Positions 1 through 11,168 of a stretch of DNA of 64,000 bases are shown one piece after another (position 1 is the first letter of the stretch; each line of letters begins with the position of its first letter). This stretch comes from Coenobita brevimanus (lineage: Eukaryota; Arthropoda; Malacostraca; Decapoda; Coenobitidae). The notes under the pieces are model-generated. The model saw only the letters and a program-made list of their open reading frames with translations, had not been told where the DNA came from and searched no databases. The stretch lies in NCBI GenBank assembly GCA_032717465.1, contig CM064681.1, positions 17,662,151 through 17,726,150 of the forward strand, read 5' to 3'. Position numbers and translations under genes: made by a program.

Positions 1-44
1 GGTTTTGACGTTACTGAGGGGCTTAAAATTGCTCTACAGATGAA
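1..44 (+). CDS. Ionotropic receptor, internal exon (5' end outside window)
   Basis: These bases read open in frame 1 and stop at a consensus donor (GTAAGT from base 45). The exon ends in phase 2, with two bases of a codon left over. The next exon at 931 supplies exactly the one base needed, giving Asn at the junction. The peptide is too short to classify alone; the assignment rests on the downstream exons. The true exon start lies upstream of the window. Confidence 0.6.
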
Positions 45-622
45 GTAAGTCCCTTCTAACTAGCTTGTGCTTTGCTAGATTCATATAATCTTTCACTCTC
101 TTTTCCTTTTGGCAGAGGCTTTAAATCTGAAGTGGATCTTCGTCTGTATCTTCCACCTTTCGATACATCTATATGAGGTCAATGTGTGTGACCAATCTTC
201 GCCATACAGCTCGGTCCTGCGCCTCCTACCCGGTCATCACCCTACATTCTGATATCTTGGTTCACACAGTCTTGAAGAGGATAGTCGCAAACACATCACC
301 TTCATGTCGCCCTGTCCTCCTCCATCAAGCTGCTATCATTAACACAAGCATCCCTCATTACAATACTTCCTTGCATCACTACAAATAATACATATAATTC
401 CTCAAAAACTTAAACACTGACAATCTGATATCCTTGTGTAAGGGTAAGTTTTTGTGAGGTTACCCTTAGGCTTCTCGCTGCTGGAGAAGGCAAGAATGTC
501 AAGACAGGAGGGATGTAGAGGAAAAACAGCGAGGATGTCGGGGATCAGGTGTTTAGGAGAAATAATTCCCACGTAGGTAGCAATATTAAAGCACGATATG
601 GTTAGTATGAAAAAAGTTCATT

Positions 623-661
<39 letters not shown>

Positions 662-930
662 GAGTATATATACATAAATATACAGTATATACATACTGTA
701 GATACTGTACATATATGTTACAATATTTTTCAACTTGGGAGACCATCCATTTTATGTGGAATGGACAAATACTGCCTTAACTGACCCATCAAAAACAAAG
801 AGTTTCATGTAAGTCACACAACATTGCCTTGAAACAGTAAAAACAAGCAACAGAAAGATGTCATAGTGCTTAAGGACTTTAATTTGGCAAACATGAGATA
901 TATTATATATTTATTTTTTGTACATTTCAG
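45..930 (+). other. IR intron with unrecognised repeat-like stretch
   Basis: This is an intron between the first two visible IR exons (GTAAGT to TTTCAG). Bases 173-388 read open for 71 codons and look like part of a dispersed repeat, but I cannot name it. A GA tract lies at 625-657. Nothing else in it is recognisable. Confidence 0.5.
625..657. repeat. (GA)n microsatellite
   Basis: Perfect GA dinucleotide run inside the IR intron. It generates a spurious Arg-Glu repeat in one reading frame. Confidence 0.97.
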
Positions 931-1117
931 TAGTGCGCACATCGAGACCTGTGAGTATTTAAAGCTGATGAACGCCCGGCACTACATGAGGAGGGACGGA
1001 ACCTCCCCTCTGTATGTTGGACGAGAAAAGCTGATCCCGTACATCCTAGCGTGGCCTATACCCCATGATGCTCCGTACAGAGAACATTTTGATCGGGTAA
1101 TTTACGCAGTAGTGGAG
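931..1117 (+). CDS. Ionotropic receptor exon: end of ligand-binding S2 lobe
   Basis: The exon follows a pyrimidine-rich acceptor (TTTCAG at 925-930) and ends at a GTAAGT donor at 1118, in phase 0. It encodes about 62 residues. The end of this peptide (SPLYVGREKLIPY, then AWPIPHDAPYREHFDRVIYA) matches the known IR pattern in which a variable ligand-binding segment is followed by a Gly/Ala-Pro-Tyr-x-x-x-Phe-Asp-x-x-Ile helix just before the last transmembrane segment. IRs are arthropod variants of ionotropic glutamate receptors: ligand-gated cation channels in the plasma membrane of sensory neurons, usually chemosensory and tuned with co-receptors such as IR25a. No frame break is seen. The ligand and IR subfamily cannot be told from this fragment. 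Confidence 0.8.
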
Positions 1118-1671
1118 GTAAGTCCAGCGTACAGTGGGTCATTATTAAGTTGCTTCCTTGGATATCAATTTACTCTGTGCACCGTACCTCAATATCCTCT
1201 TCCTTGATACAGATGCCAATAATATCTATATTAAAGTGGCATAGTTCGGACACAATGGAATGGTAGGTGTAACATGCTTAACTGAACAGATAAGGAAGAG
1301 GTACTACGAAGCCTTCTGTGACACTTAGAATGTGGTTCTTTGTGTGCATGATGAAATTACCCTTTGAGGCGCACCCCGTGTTGACGTAAACTTCTTTAAC
1401 CCATCCAGGACCATGACTTTACTTGGTCCATTTATCCTTTCCACCTTCAAACGATCTTATTTAACTTAGGAATTATCAGTGAAAACCAAAGTGAAACTAT
1501 ACCAGTTCGAAAAGAATCTCAAAATCTTTGAGGCTTGGAAAAATAAAGTATGAATGACAATTATACTGAAGTATGTATGTAAGGGAATTATATGTTTTCA
1601 TTCCCTGGCTAGTGCCAAGATAATTGTATATTACTTTTGAAACCTTATATGAAGTGATAGGTATATGTGTA

Positions 1672-1761
1672 AAGAAAGTGGAGATGAGTGTCAAAGGATG
1701 TAAAGTGAATGGTACTAAGAAAGTGGAGATGAGTGTCAAAAGAAGTAAAGTGAATGGTACA
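1672..1761. repeat. 45-bp tandem duplication
   Basis: Two adjacent 45-bp copies (1672-1716 and 1717-1761) differ at only a few bases. They lie just upstream of the truncated Jockey fragment. Because 45 is divisible by three, an ORF runs through them and makes a repeated Lys/Val-rich peptide. It is probably not part of the LINE protein. Confidence 0.85.
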
Positions 1762-1849
1762 ACGAAAATCTTCATACACAACATACGAGTAATACTGAGA
1801 AGGGAGGCTGCAAGTGGACTACACGAAGATATTCGTACATATACCATCC

Positions 1850-3079
1850 ATCAATCAATTGATCTTTTTGGAGAAACTCATGCAGTAGCTCTTGATATCT
1901 CTAAAGCTTTCGACAGAGTATGGCACCGTTCCCTGCTGTCCAAACTCCCTTGCTATGGACTAACGTCTTTTGTTCCTTTGATTTCTTTTTCTCTTAGTGA
2001 CAGGAAAATAAGAGTAAAAGTAGATGATGTATATTCGAATTTCCACTCAATTAACGCCGGCGTGCCGCAGGGATCAGTTCTGGCGCCAACCCTATTTCTG
2101 GTTCATATTAATGATCTCTTATCTGTCACTCACAATCCCGTTCACTCATATGCAGATGACTCAACACTACATAGTTCATTCACACTCAGACATCCATTTA
2201 CAAAGTCTAATATCTCTACCTCTCAACTCAGTACAGCCATCTCCATAAATCAAGATCTAGCTACAATCAGTGAATGGGGACAAAACAACCTTGTCTCTTT
2301 TAAAGCTAGTAAAACTAAATATATACAGTTTACTAATAGACAGATATTGCCAGATTCGTACATTACCTTCAGTGCTACTAATATTCCTATCTCCAAAAGT
2401 ATTGAAATTCTTGGTGTCTCACTTAACAGTGCCCTCAGCTGGACCTCTCATGTCAGATCACTTGCTAAAACCGCCTCAAAGAAACTTGGATTATTGTACA
2501 GAGTCCGTAACTTCTTTGGCGATGAGGAGTTAGCTATAATTTATAAGAGTCATGTGCGCTGTCAGCTTGAATTTTGCTCACCCTTGTGGAATGGTTGTGG
2601 AGAGGTTGCATTAATACAACTAGACAAAATTCAGAATAAAGCTGTTAGAATCATTAACAACCCTGCCATTACATATAAACTACCTCCCCTGCAAGTAAGA
2701 AGGAATGTTGCCTCCCTTGCATTATTTTACAGATATTTTTTTGGCAAATGCTCAGACGAAGTTGCGTCCATGGTGCCACCTCTCCATGCCTTCCCTCGTG
2801 CTACACGGGCATCTGGTAGCGCTCATGACTGGAATGTCACTCAACCATATTGCAGAACTTCTGCCTATCAGAATTCTTTCATTCCCCAAACTGCATCTCT
2901 CTGGAACTTGCTTCCCCAGAGTTGTTTTCCTCCAAATTTCAACCTACAGCTGTTCAAGTCTAACTGTTACAGATATTTTATGAATAGAGGACACCAGTAA
3001 TCTGGTGTATGGATTATTATTTTTTTCTCATTTGTTTTTCCTTCCTCCGTTCTGTTATTAAAAAAAAAAAAAAAAAAAA
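1850..3079 (+). mobile_element. Jockey-like LINE, 5'-truncated RT domain with poly(A) tail (family A, copy 1)
   Basis: An open frame ending at 3000 encodes the C-terminal part of a reverse transcriptase. Visible motifs in order: LDISKAFDRVWH (RT motif A region), GVPQGSVLAPTLF (motif B), SYADDSTLH (catalytic YxDD, motif C), then a long thumb/C-terminal region ending with WNLLPQSCFPPNFNLQLFKS. A short 3' UTR of about 60 bp ends in a 20-base A tract at 3060-3079. The endonuclease and N-terminal RT are absent, as expected from incomplete reverse transcription. The element sits inside an IR intron in the same orientation as the gene. A second, more decayed copy of the same family lies at 59650-60652. 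Confidence 0.88.
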
Positions 3080-3672
3080 CATATAGCTGCGAGACTCTGG
3101 AACAACGTGAATGAATTCCAATGGACCTATGGTATTTTCCCACTACCTACCTACCTTTTCCACCCATCCACTCACCATGCCCCACCTCACTCACCGTGCA
3201 CACCTCAACCACCACAACCTCTCACCTGCCCAACCCTACCCATCCACCACATCCCACCCACCCACGAACCCAACCAGTAAGATCCACCATGATGACTTGC
3301 AAATTTCCATATACACTTCATCATGTGCATCTTCATATACATAACTAAACCATATTTGTCCTTCGTTAGTTCTTTTGTCTTCAACCTCCATACCTCGCTT
3401 ATTGATTTAGTCATTAACCACACCGGTCAATATTTTCCTGGGCCATCTATGCCTTCTCACACCCTTGATCTCATTCTTATATAGCCATATCACCATTCTG
3501 TTTACATTTTTTGTTTCTTTATAACCACCCCACTCATATAGACAGTCTTCTACCATTTGACCAGTAAACTTCTTTACCCCACAGCTTTAAAAAATTAATA
3601 AATTCTTATCATATCCAAACGACAGAACCCACTCACTGTACTCTCCAAATCAGAACCATTTCTACTGATTTC

Positions 3673-3673
<1 letters not shown>

Positions 3674-3768
<95 letters not shown>
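3674..3768. repeat. (GT)n microsatellite
   Basis: 95 bases of nearly perfect GT repeats. Bases 3080-3670 just before it hold a C-rich, CCA/CCCACC-biased stretch with no recognisable gene. Confidence 0.97.
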
Positions 3769-3770
<2 letters not shown>

Positions 3771-3779
3771 AATTAGGAC

Positions 3780-4310
3780 TATCAGGATTAGCTCCATGGG
3801 ATAAAAGGGATATATTTGGAAGTAGGTCTGTGTGAGGACATTGATCCAAGGAAGAATACGAGTATTACCCTGAGGTAAAGGGCACAAGGAGGAATGAAGG
3901 TTCAGTGGTTGAAATTAGATCCTTGGGAGAAAAAAAGACCATATGGATTCGGTAAATCCGGAGGGGCAAATCTTAAGTTCTGTTCGGGAAAATAGGTTCA
4001 TGGCCAAAATAGGTCCACTGAAAAATTGATCCATGAAGAGAATATATATCCATGGAAGGAAAATAAGTCCATAGAGGAAAAAAAATAAACTGACGAGGGA
4101 AATCATATCCATGGTGGAAAAATAGGTCCAGAAAAAAAATGCCAGTGAAAAATAAGTTCATGAGCTAAACTAGGTTCAAGAAAAAAAAAAATAGGTCTAT
4201 GGAGGAAAATAGATCTCGGAGGGAAAATAGGTCGAAGAGGTCTAGAAAGAAACTTAGTCCATGAGAGGTGGGGGTGGGGTGTCAAGGCAGGAACAGGTCC
4301 CTGGGAGAGA
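3780..4310. repeat. Degenerate minisatellite, about 20-24 bp unit
   Basis: The motif AATAGGTCCATGG plus an A/G-rich spacer recurs many times with substitutions and length changes (for example near 4004, 4028, 4047, 4067, 4107, 4124, 4190, 4255). On the minus strand it reads as Phe/Leu/Pro-rich ORFs, which are by-products of the repeat. Confidence 0.7.
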
Positions 4311-4724
4311 ACATATGAGCACGGGTTGGTGCCTAGTGGGTGTAGCCAGAATGGGTTTACAAGCTAGGTATGATTATTAACTGGTTCATCTGGCCATTTA
4401 CGACAATATGCAGTAATCGACTTCAGGTTTTACAGTCAGTGCAGCTGCTGGGTGAAGAACTCCTAGTGTTCTATGTAACAGAGGTAGCTACGACACTGCA
4501 CTTAAGTAAACTATTGCCAACCGGTAGTATGACACATATAAAGTGTGCAATATGATTTTCATGGATCTTGATTAATCCCAGTATTTTCAGAGAATAAGTT
4601 GATGACCTAAATTTCACTATGACAGTTACAATTCTTTCATTAGAAATACTAACTTGTTTTAAAAATGTTCCTCTACTACCAGTGCTGAATGAGACGTACC
4701 TATGATACCCTAATAAACAACCAC

Positions 4725-4792
4725 AGTGACCCAGTGATTATTGCGTTCGTCTTGCGATCACTGGATCATGAGTCTGGAATTATAATACAATG
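4725..4792 (+). mobile_element. Possible tRNA-derived SINE head
   Basis: The stretch has a box-A-like start (TGACCCAGTGATT), a central segment TTCGTCTTGCGATC resembling a D-arm/anticodon region, and a degraded box-B-like segment (GGATCATGAGTCTGGAAT). It is too degraded for a functional tRNA and has no flanking tail I can define. It could also be chance similarity. Confidence 0.4.
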
Positions 4793-5504
4793 GTAGCGGA
4801 CATTTAAGAGTACGTGCTGACAGACTGTGTGTTCATATTAGGCCATTACAGTTCTCGTATGATCGCACTCTGGTTTTGTCGATGACATTCTGACGTATTC
4901 TCAATTATGCCCATTAGAACAACTGTGAATCTCACATGCAGTTTTGTTACTACAAGCGTCTCTTCCTGATTCGTATTTCCCCTGCATGGAGATGGAATGA
5001 TTTTGGCTAACTTTCCCTGCAGGGATATCTGTGCCTGCATTTGACTTCATTTAGGTGATACGTATGCAATTGTAACATAAGAGGCTCCATGGGGACTGTT
5101 GGAAAGATATTTCTCTCATGAATTTCATGAATCCCCGAGGTCAGGGTTTGGCTATCCCCTCGGCTTATTGTAGCATACTGTGGAAAGTGTTTCTCAGTAC
5201 CATGCCAGACTCGTATGAAGCTGTCGTAATACAGCAGGGGTGAAACTTTACTTGGCAAATCTTTTTTGTAATGGAGAGATCTGTTTCTGCAGTAGACCAG
5301 TGTTATACGAGTGGACTAACCATGAACTAGCCTCAAAGGTGATGTATATACCAGGTGAAAGAAGTGCTAGGCGTCTGGTAGGGGGCTTCATATACTGTGC
5401 CCGAGTAATATACTAAGTTCTGACTCATATCTCAACAACAGTGTGTGTTCGGTACAGGCTAGTAATTACGTAAACCAACAATGACACCAAATATAGAGGG
5501 ATGT

Positions 5505-5505
<1 letters not shown>

Positions 5506-5577
<72 letters not shown>
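5506..5577. repeat. (TA)n microsatellite
   Basis: 72 bases of perfect TA repeat in the last IR intron. The stretch 4800-5500 before it contains no gene I recognise. Confidence 0.97.
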
Positions 5578-5579
<2 letters not shown>

Positions 5580-5790
5580 CTGTTTAACTAACTTTGCAGT
5601 TAACAAGATATCCTTAGTAAAGAAGGAGTAAAGAAAAAACGATCATTATTAATTCTTGGTTTCTGTAAACTTCAATCTCTTTCTTTATTCATGAAACCGT
5701 GACAAGATGTACTGAGTTTAGAAAAGACCCTTGACAGTGAGAGGGGAAATAATTTGATATGGCCATTTTATTGCCACACCGTTTCCACAG

Positions 5791-6042
5791 GCAGGTCTCT
5801 ATGAGTACTGGAGAAAAGTGGGATCGGATAAGATAATTCGAGAGAGCAGACTGAAGAGGCTGAGGGAATGGCAGGCTAAAGTACAGCAACAAGGAGCAGC
5901 AGCAGTGGACGACCCCAACCACGGCATCAACAGCCTTACCATAACACACATGCAAGGACCTCTGGCTCTGTTGTTGTTAGGTCTCATTCTGGGTGGTTTG
6001 GCACTGGGCATTGAGAATCTTACTGTATCATCAGCCTTGTAA
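5791..6042 (+). CDS. Ionotropic receptor last exon with M4 helix and C-terminus
   Basis: The acceptor CCACAG ends at 5790, and the exon opens in phase 0 with Ala-Gly-Leu-Tyr-Glu-Tyr-Trp. Joined to the previous exon this gives the hallmark IR junction (V-V-E/A-G-L-Y-x-x-W). A charged stretch follows (about residues 10-35), then a short Gln/Ala run, then a hydrophobic segment (ALLLLGLILGGLALGIE) that fits the last membrane helix M4, and a short cytoplasmic end with TAA at 6040-6042. The exon lies 4.67 kb downstream of the previous one, and the intron is filled by a Jockey LINE fragment, a degenerate minisatellite and TA/GT tracts. All frames, splice sites and phases agree, so I regard this as a real host gene. 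No clear AATAAA was picked out just after the stop. Confidence 0.82.
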   Translation, partial: AGLYEYWRKVGSDKIIRESRLKRLREWQAKVQQQGAAAVDDPNHGINSLTITHMQGPLALLLLGLILGGLALGIENLTVSSAL

Positions 6043-6259
6043 TCACACACCAGGAAATATAGCCACGGCCTGGTGTAAATACATGTTCCATGATTTACAG
6101 TATCTTATTTTGGTCAGATCTGTGCTATGGTGCAAAGTTATAATTATTAGTGACATTTCTGGTTTCTCCCACAGTCTCCAAAGCAAAGAGTGAATGTACT
6201 AATACAATACATTTTTTATGCAAAGAATACTCACAAGTTAAAAGCTATCAATGTTTTTC

Positions 6260-7185
6260 TCCCCAGGAAAATCCAAAACAAAAGAAGATAACTTTAAGAT
6301 CTACATGATTCGAGATGTCCGAGTCTAAAGGACTAAGAGTAATTGGCAGAGGGAACACAGAGAAAGGAAGATAGTTCCAGAGTTGACATGTTGTCCTCGT
6401 GTACACGAATGTTGTAAGAGTATCGGTTAACTCTTGCATTAGAGGATTGGACAGCGAAGGGATAAGTGTGTGCTCTCAGATGGTAGCTACTCGCCCGCCA
6501 TAATGGAGGAAAGAGGGAAGCGGACAGTTCAGAAGAACAGTAACCACTGAAGTAGCAACAGAAAATACGTACAGACGCAACACGTCGGCGAAGAGAGAGA
6601 TTTCAAAGAGTCAGTGACAGGAGGGGAGATGATTGGAAGAAATGCCTTTGACTCCACCCTGCTTACATCAGCTGTATGCGGGGGAGTTCCCTCGGCGAAC
6701 ATGCAAGTTGTACTCGACACAGGAAAAAATGTGTACCCAATACAAACGTAACAGGTGTCCAAGAGTTTAAAAAAACAAGAGTTGGCTTAGCACGTCGACT
6801 CTCTTTGAAGCAGATTTTCAAGTGAGGTATTATGATCATTCATGACAGATCCAGAAAGAATGAAACTTGAAGGATATTGAGAGGTAATGGTCTGAGCTGT
6901 CTATTGTTAAATATACTCGTAAACGGATAATCTTGTGGATAATTCTGACAGGTCGAAAGATGTCGGAACTGAACTACTTTCGCATTAAAAACATTTACTT
7001 ACCTAAGTCATAACTTACATGTGCCTTAGCATCATCTCGTGACTGCTTATGTAACTGCTGTGATGGAAGCTGAGTGAACCAACTGGTAATGTGAAGAGCG
7101 GAGTCATCAGCGTATGAGTGGACAATGTTAGATGTGCTATTCAGATAACTGATGAACAGGAGGAAGACAGTTGGCTATAAGAGTC
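6260..7185 (-). pseudogene. Old relic of Jockey-like LINE (family B, copy 4)
   Basis: The sequence follows the 3' half of the family B element at 14663-17935 over several hundred bases. Shared blocks include the C-terminal coding segment near 6340-6440, a block around 6630-6665 (GCCTTTGACTCCACCC), and the GAGTCATCAGCGTATGAGTGG block near 7102, which corresponds to the YADD region. No reading frame survives. Compared with the other copies it has many substitutions and small indels, so it is the oldest of the four. Confidence 0.75.
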
Positions 7186-8612
7186 ATACATCTTGTATCA
7201 ACCACAGCCAAACCTGAGAGGCCAAATACTAACCCAAAATCTGGTCAAAGAAACGCTTTATGAGTTTAGATCTTGCTGTCTTTATATACTCAGTTTAGTT
7301 TGGTCTCCACACGCTGAGTGAAAAGGTCGAATTCTTGTTGGTTTTAGAGATTTCATTGGTCGTCCTCTTCAGTCATATGTTTTGCTTATTACGCCTTAAC
7401 AGTCTCGTGTATGCTAATGGTGGAAACTACGCCGACATTAAGAAGATGTAAATCCTTTACAAGAGATTGTTAATGTGTAGCACGAAAATATGTTGCTAAA
7501 CAAGAGGTACTATGAAATCTCTTATGCCGATGAGAATCCACCTCAAGGCCCGAGAGTAGACCAGCAGCTGATTATAGAAGCTCTCCTTAAACTAATTTCT
7601 CTAATGTGTTATATTTATGTCCTATGGCTGTCCAGATGCAGTGATTTTATTGACATTGCCTTTACCTGAAAGAGATCCATAACTCTTTCTAGCTTGGTTG
7701 ATAATCAAAGGTAGTCAGACTGAAGAACCTACTTGCCACAGTGTTCATAGAGATTTTTTTCCATATTTGATGGGAAAGGGTCATCAATTATGCGAAGACG
7801 TTTTGGTATTCAAGCTGTAAATGTGGCCCAGCTTTGCTATGGTGGTCTGCTTGTGTCTCCAATCTGATCTCCAGTCACACAACTAGAAATAAGCCCCCGA
7901 ACAGATGATTTATATAAAGAAAAAATCATAAACTAGACCCTCTATATCTGGTAAGATGTGCATTCTCCTAACATCAGGTGGTAATGAGGAATCATTTCAG
8001 CCCAAAGGTATCTTTTTTTTTCTTCCTTTCTAACTTTAGATGATTTACATCAACTGCTTAATGTACGGGTTAGGGCTAGCCCTAATTAATTAACTCATTA
8101 TCAGGCGGGTTTCTGAAGGTGAATAAATCGTCAATAAAAGTACACGAAAGAGAAGTCCCCACGAAGAAAGTGCTAATGTGCTTCATTTTTTGTGTATGCA
8201 AAACCTAACATTCCATCCACGCAAAATTATTTAAAACACAAGTTCCATGTGTCCTAAGCGATCGATTTTAAACGAACAACAAACATTTTCATTACAAAGT
8301 CGGAGAATCAGTACTGGCATGATCCTGACCCTTTTATTTTATGTGTACCGGGTTACTGTGTACACTATACCTGGGAAGCCTAGCATTGGTTCCCTACGCT
8401 CAAAAGTGGGTAAGCTTTCATCTGGGGGCTTGAGCTAATCGTAAATTGTTTTGCTGCTAAGTTTGTCACGACTTAGGTCCTGGTTAGTGGTTAACGGCTC
8501 GTTTAACGTTGTACAAAATAAAAATATCCTATCTGTTTTAACGTTCACTGAAAACCATAAACCAACGTTAGCTCTAGTTTGCTGGAAACGTTAATCCAGC
8601 CTTGAGGGAACA
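7186..8612. other. No recognisable feature
   Basis: AT-rich DNA with no ORF beyond about 60 codons that looks coding, and no tandem repeats. It may hold further decayed LINE sequence, but I cannot support that from matches. Confidence 0.4.
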
Positions 8613-8638
8613 TTTTTTTTTTTTTTTTTTTTTTTTTT
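8613..8638. repeat. Poly(T) tract
   Basis: 26 consecutive T. It could be the poly(A) tail of a minus-strand insertion, but no element body was recognised next to it. Confidence 0.9.
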
Positions 8639-8737
8639 GTGCTGTGGGCAGGTAGCTATGTAGCCCCAAATAAATGGCCCTCAACCCAGTAGTGATTCTA
8701 TGAAATTCTTCTTGGAGGGAGGGGGGGATGGCTATTA

Positions 8738-8905
8738 TGCAAACAATAGACCAGTGTACTTTAAAAATACAGTCTTTTGTGGCAGCACAGGTGAGAGGAT
8801 CTTACATGATGATCCAACCGTAAATGCTATTTGTGTGGAAGTTATGGACTGAGTCTCTTTCGTTTATTAAAATGTGTTGAAGTTACCCGGGGAAATTGCA
8901 AGTAA
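8738..8905. repeat. Diverged direct repeat, copy 1 (partner 11003-11168)
   Basis: About 165 bases align with 11003-11168 in the same orientation. Common blocks include CAATAGACCAGTGTA versus CAATAGAGCAGTGTA, ATACAGTCTTTTGT versus ATACAGTTTTCTGT, and GAGAGGATCTTA versus GAGAGAATCTTA. The two copies flank the RTE insertion. The identity is well below 90 percent by eye, so this is not a target-site duplication. Confidence 0.7.
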
Positions 8906-8923
8906 AGTCGGAAATATATATCT

Positions 8924-10525
8924 ATCTATCTATCTATTGCCAGACGCCTCAATCCCGTTTGGGGAGGCCACAAACAAATCGCCTCCAAGTCGCCCTGTCC
9001 CCCTCCATTTCACTGTCCTGCTCCCAACTCACATCCCCCTCTCTCATATACCTCTCCACCCCATCCCTCCATCTCATCCTCGGCCTCCCCCTCCCTCTTC
9101 CCCCCTCCACCTCATTCACATACAGTACACTCTCTTCGTCAGTCTTTCACCCTCCATCCTTTCCGCATGGCCAAACCACCTCAGTGTGTTCCTCATAACG
9201 CTTCCTATCACATCCACATCCACACCACAACGCTCCTTTATATCCTCATTCGTCAGCCTGTCTCTCCACGTGACTCCACAGGCTCCTCTTAAATAACTTA
9301 TTTCCACTGCTCACTCTTGACTTGTGTCCTTCCAACAATGTCCAAGCTTCACTTCCGTACGTTAGAGCTGGTATCACAATACTGTCATGTAGCAACTTTT
9401 TCACTTCCATGCTCACTTCCCTGTTTCTTATCACTGCTTTCAAAGAACCAGCAACCTTTCTTCCCTGCTGTACCCTTTCAAGCACTTCACCCTCCAAACC
9501 TCCATCCTTACTCATCACACTACCCAAATACTTAAACGTACTCACATTTTCCAATTCCTCACCATCCAACCTCGCTGTACATTCACTAACTTCACCTCTC
9601 TCAAAGACCATCACTTTACTCTTCCCTACATTCACCTTTAGGTTCCGTTTCTTACACACTCTCTCAAACTCAGCCACCAAGCCTTGCAGCTCCCCTTCGT
9701 CTTCACTCAACAACACAGTATCATCTGCAAACAACAGTACAGGGAGTTTCCAAACACTATCCTCTCTCACCAGGGCCACTCCAACATCCACTACCCTACC
9801 CTGTACCTCTTTTATTACCCCATCCATGTACAGATTGAACAACCATGGAGACATGACACATCCCTGTTTCAAACCAACTTTCAAAGAGAAAAATTCACTT
9901 AGTTCACCATCCACACGCACTGCAGCCTTCGCACCATCGTACATACTCTTCACAGCATTCAACAACTTCCCATCTACTCCATATATTCTTAACACTTTCC
10001 ACAATCCTTGTCTATCCACCCTGTCATATGCTTTCTCCAAATCCATGAAAGCCGCATACAACTTCTTTCCCTTCTCTAGAAACTTTTCCACTAAAGATCT
10101 AAGAATGAATATCTGATCTACACAACCTCTTCCCTTCCTAAAGCCTCCCTGTTCTTCTCCAACTAATTTCTCTGTTCTTTCTCTAACTCTGTCTATAAGT
10201 ATCCTACCATACACTTTTCCTATTATACTAAGAAGACAAATGCCCCTATGATTACCACACACTTCTTTTTCCCCTTTTCCTTTGTACAGGGGAATAATTA
10301 TACCTGACTTCCAATCCTCCGGGACTCTACCTTCCTCCCAGGCCAATCTGCACATCTTCCACATCCATTCTACTACTACCTCTCCCCCATGCTTCAGCAT
10401 TTCACCACACACTCCATCAATTCCTGGGGCTTTCCGTGATTTAACTTTCTTCATTGCTTCCACAACTTCTATCCTACTGATTTCTTCCTGTCTTCTCACC
10501 TCCCTCCTTCTCCCAGCCATATATA
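8924..10525 (-). mobile_element. RTE-like LINE, 5'-truncated, nearly intact RT, (GATA)n tail
   Basis: On the minus strand the frame from about 10522 encodes an RT of roughly 420 residues. In order it shows SRKAPGIDGVCGEMLKHGG (fingers), GNHRGICLLSIIGK, EEQGGFRKGRGCVDQIF, FMDLEKAYDRVDR (motif A), LKQGCVMSPWLFNLYMDG (motif B), LLFADDTVLLSE (catalytic FADD) and LTYGSEAWTL near the C-terminus. One frameshift near 9300 moves the rest (LRGACGVTWRDRLTNE, LRWFGHAERME) into another frame. The 3' end is the conserved block GGCGTCTGGCAA followed by four GATA units. The endonuclease domain is missing, so it is a truncated copy, but RT motifs are intact enough to suggest a young insertion. Confidence 0.9.
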
Positions 10526-10569
10526 TTATGAGGTAAATGTAAATGAACATGAGACGACACACAAATTAG

Positions 10570-11002
10570 TTACAGCCATCTTATTTGTATGAGTATACAT
10601 AAAAGAACCTTGAGATGAACAGCCACAAAATGTTTTATTTTCAGTTGCTTTTTGGCTCATCAGAGTCAGCGTGAACAGATCAATCCATCCCCAGCGTCAG
10701 TGCAAGTTCCCCAGAGCTCAGTTACAGGTCGAGTGCTGCCACACAGAGCGACCAGGGGAGTACCACCTACTCAGTTTATGAGACGCTAGGTTGTAAGGAA
10801 CGGTTTGCGGGCTCCTGGCCTATGGTTCCTTCTTCCTGGCATTAAAAAAAAAAAAAAAAAGAATGCAAAATATATTTCATTTTTCTTCCCCATTTTTGTA
10901 CAGTTTTATAGACAGTAAGGCAGTTATACACTGTTTCATGAGCCAGAGGAAATGTTTTGTGCATACTGTAACAACTGTCTTTTTCTTTTGAGGGGTAAGG
11001 AG
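10570..11002. other. Unassigned stretch with A tract at 10844-10860
   Basis: Between the RTE 5' junction and the second direct repeat there is a moderately GC-rich stretch (10660-10840) with no ORF, ending in 17 A. It may be a poly(A)-tailed retroposed fragment on the plus strand, but I cannot name a source. Confidence 0.35.
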
Positions 11003-11168
11003 TATTATGTATACAATAGAGCAGTGTATCTTAAAATATACAGTTTTCTGTAGCAGCATACATGAGAGAATCTTAGAGGAGGCTTCAACTCCAAATACAT
11101 TTAGTGTGAAAGTAATGGATTGATTGTCTTTTCCTTAATGTGGTGTAGATATTAATGTTGGGGACATA
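11003..11168. repeat. Diverged direct repeat, copy 2 (partner 8738-8905)
   Basis: Partner of the block on the other side of the RTE element. On the minus strand both copies give similar short peptides around a Gln-Lys-Thr-Val core, but neither frame stays open, so I treat it as a repeat and not an exon. Confidence 0.65.

Noticed and set aside
3111..3423. Pro/His-rich ORFs in the CCA-rich stretch
   Set aside because: Low-complexity composition gives open frames on both strands; no conserved motif.
4725..4792. Functional tRNA gene
   Set aside because: Box B is degraded and the acceptor arms do not pair; at best a SINE head.
5791..6042. Minus-strand ORFs over the last IR exon
   Set aside because: Shadows of the receptor exon; the plus strand has correct splice phase and the conserved AGLYxxW and M4 helix.
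9317..10536. Plus-strand ORFs of up to 264 codons
   Set aside because: Antisense shadows of the RTE reverse transcriptase, which has all RT motifs on the minus strand.
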